This document shows, in pieces, positions 62,967 through 64,000 of a stretch of 64,000 bases of DNA; the first letter of the stretch is position 1, and each line of letters opens with the position of its first letter. Made by a program: the position numbers and the translations under genes. A model generated the notes under the pieces. It was not told the DNA's origin and searched no databases. It worked only from the letters and a program-made list of their open reading frames with translations. The stretch comes from Sedimentisphaerales bacterium (GTDB lineage Bacteria > Planctomycetota > Phycisphaerae > Sedimentisphaerales > Anaerobacaceae): assembly GCA_016931715.1 (NCBI GenBank), contig JAFGEF010000093.1, forward strand, positions 33,068-97,067. Reading direction: 5' to 3'.

Positions 62967-63603
62967 AGCAACCGGCCTCCAAAATTTCTCTCAGCCTGCC
63001 CCTTGCCCTGCTTAATCTGCTTCTTACAGTGCCCAGTTCGATACCTAAAACTTCAGCAATTTGGGCATAATTCATACCTTCAATATCACGTAAAACAACT
63101 ATCGCTTTCTGCGGCTCATCCAATTGCATGAGCGCCTTGATAGTCAAATCGCATAATTCCTTGTTTTGAGCAACTTCTACAGGATCAGGTGAATTGTCAT
63201 CTTTCAAAAACTCCTTCATTACCTGTGTTGTCCGGCTTTCTTCCTGCTGGATTTCAGCATCCAAAGAACTGATATCAAGCTTCGCATTCTTTTGACAATA
63301 ATTTAATGTCACATTTACGGCTATGCGAAAAGCCCATGTATAAAACCGGCTTTTGCCCTGAAACTTATCAATGTTCTCTATTACTTTGACAAAAGTTTCC
63401 TGCGTTAGTTCCGCGGCATCATCAGGATCAGCACAAATTTTCAAAATAACGTTATAAATACGATTCTGATACTTAATGATGAGCTTCTCCATAGCGTCAG
63501 AATCACCACGCTGACACTTCCTTACCAGATTAGCATCATCCATGCTGATACTCTCATTAGCCGTCTGACTATTTTGAACTTCTGTTTTCGCGGCTTCTGT
63601 CAC
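62929..63603 (-). CDS. ECF (RpoE-type) RNA polymerase sigma factor
   Basis: 224 residues from a GTG with AAGGAG upstream. Region 2 has RKCQRGDSDAMEKLIIKYQN, AAELTQETFVKVIENIDKFQ and FYTWAFRIAVNVTLNYC; region 4 has LMQLDEPQKAIVVLRDIEGM and YAQIAEVLGIELGTVRSRLS, a helix-turn-helix for the -35 element. It probably responds to envelope stress through the downstream membrane anti-sigma factor. The region 63604-63826 before it is AT-rich; TTGACC (63707-63702) with an AT-rich -10 (about 63681-63676) is a weak promoter candidate. Confidence 0.95.
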   Translation of the reverse strand: MTEAAKTEVQNSQTANESISMDDANLVRKCQRGDSDAMEKLIIKYQNRIYNVILKICADPDDAAELTQETFVKVIENIDKFQGKSRFYTWAFRIAVNVTLNYCQKNAKLDISSLDAEIQQEESRTTQVMKEFLKDDNSPDPVEVAQNKELCDLTIKALMQLDEPQKAIVVLRDIEGMNYAQIAEVLGIELGTVRSRLSRARGRLREILEAGCYDRRNENRRVAE

Positions 63604-63826
63604 AAGCCATCTCCTTATTTAGACCAAAAGTGCCTCGATTAGTTCCTGGAAATTTTTGATCAGGCTCATTTTCTGAATATAATCCCAAATTAGTACCACA
63701 AGGTCAATCTATATTTTATACTGATTTCTTATATATTCGGTTTGAAACTAAAGAATTGATTCAGAAAATATACGATAATAAGAGTTTTGCAAAAATGAGT
63801 CCTATAACCAAATACGAACACAAAAA

Positions 63827-63858
63827 AAGGGCTTATACCGAAATCAGTATAAGCCCTT
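63827..63858 (-). terminator. Rho-independent terminator for the minus-strand gene at the right edge
   Basis: AAGGGCTTATAC (63827-63838) and GTATAAGCCCTT (63847-63858) are perfectly complementary 12-bp arms around an eight-base loop. On the minus strand the hairpin is followed by a run of seven Ts. Seventy-seven bases separate it from the stop codon of the partial gene at 63936. Confidence 0.8.
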
Positions 63859-63935
63859 AAGTTTGAAGCAATTATTCTCTAATCTGTCTATCAGGTACTA
63901 AAACCCGGCAAAGCCAGATTAAGAATCCAATAACT

Positions 63936-63998
63936 TTAATCGCTCACCTTCAATATTTCAACAACATCTAACTTGACTCCAGCCTCTTTATGAGAGAA
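63936..63998 (-). CDS. C-terminal end of a protein beyond the right edge
   Basis: Only 20 residues (FSHKEAGVKLDVVEILKVSD) and the TAA stop are visible, in the only minus-strand frame open to the window edge that ends before the terminator at 63827-63858. The family cannot be identified. Called mainly because the terminator implies a gene ending here. Confidence 0.4.
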   Translation of the reverse strand, partial: FSHKEAGVKLDVVEILKVSD

Positions 63999-64000
63999 TT

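Noticed and set aside
1..64000. CRISPR arrays, tRNA or rRNA genes
   Set aside because: No regularly spaced repeats of CRISPR type apart from the coding minisatellite, and no tRNA- or rRNA-like sequence was recognised in the intergenic regions.

Overview
The window looks like a chromosomal segment of a planctomycete, most likely class Phycisphaerae (Sedimentisphaerales or a relative). This is an inference from gene families, not from a marker gene. The signs are: prepilin-like proteins with an H-X9-DG type C-terminus; an LpxC-FabZ fusion inside a Gram-negative lipid A / outer-membrane assembly cluster; a long MoxR-DUF58-DUF4175-VWA operon ending in a DUF4159 gene; and a giant M56 (BlaR1-like) protein with planctomycete-style accessory repeats. 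By eye the DNA is moderately AT-rich. No rRNA, tRNA or CRISPR array was seen.

Layout. 1-1.4 kb: two tandem prepilin-like genes (minus), each with its own similar promoter; the first runs off the left edge. 1.7-13.5 kb: a small membrane protein, then a seven-gene plus-strand operon (MoxR ATPase, DUF58, BatA-like double-TM protein, DUF4175-like protein with a repeat tract, VWA protein, degenerate caspase/C13-like protein with an EF-hand loop, Tat-exported DUF4159 protein), largely joined by ATGA overlaps. 13.7-16.5 kb: dtxR-like regulator, feoA and feoB behind a promoter with a DtxR-like operator. 16.5-19.9 kb: ilvB-ilvN-MGMT-like gene (minus), with a duplicated acetolactate-synthase N-terminal fragment between the ilvB promoter and ilvB. 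20-28.7 kb: NifU-domain protein, then uvrA followed by a three-enzyme flavin/NAD redox cluster. 29-31 kb: class II Fic protein and endonuclease V. 31-44 kb (minus): mltA, dnaB, bamA, ompH/skp, lpxD, lpxC-fabZ, lpxA, a Gfo/Idh/MocA dehydrogenase, two cyclophilins, an MscS channel and a YSC84-type lipoprotein. 44.3-51.7 kb (plus): an RND/MMPL exporter module (exporter, DUF2892, LolA-like carrier, DUF1302-like beta-barrel) interrupted by five accessory genes, two of which form a nucleotidyltransferase pair resembling a toxin-antitoxin cassette. 51.7-52.9 kb: murG, followed by a nested inverted-repeat element. 53-60 kb: a 2156-residue M56 protein with its BlaI repressor and candidate operators. 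60.2-63.6 kb: a SnoaL-like secreted protein, a DUF2461 pseudogene with one internal stop, and an ECF sigma / anti-sigma / isochorismatase operon. The right edge holds a terminator and the tail of another minus-strand gene.

How the genes work together. Much of the window serves the cell envelope: lipid A synthesis and acyl-chain supply, outer-membrane protein folding (BamA, Skp-like, periplasmic prolyl isomerases), peptidoglycan synthesis and turnover (MurG, MltA), osmotic safety (MscS), lipid export (RND module) and envelope sensing (M56/BlaI, ECF sigma). The MoxR operon and the redox trio are the least understood multi-gene units and the best candidates for undescribed systems.
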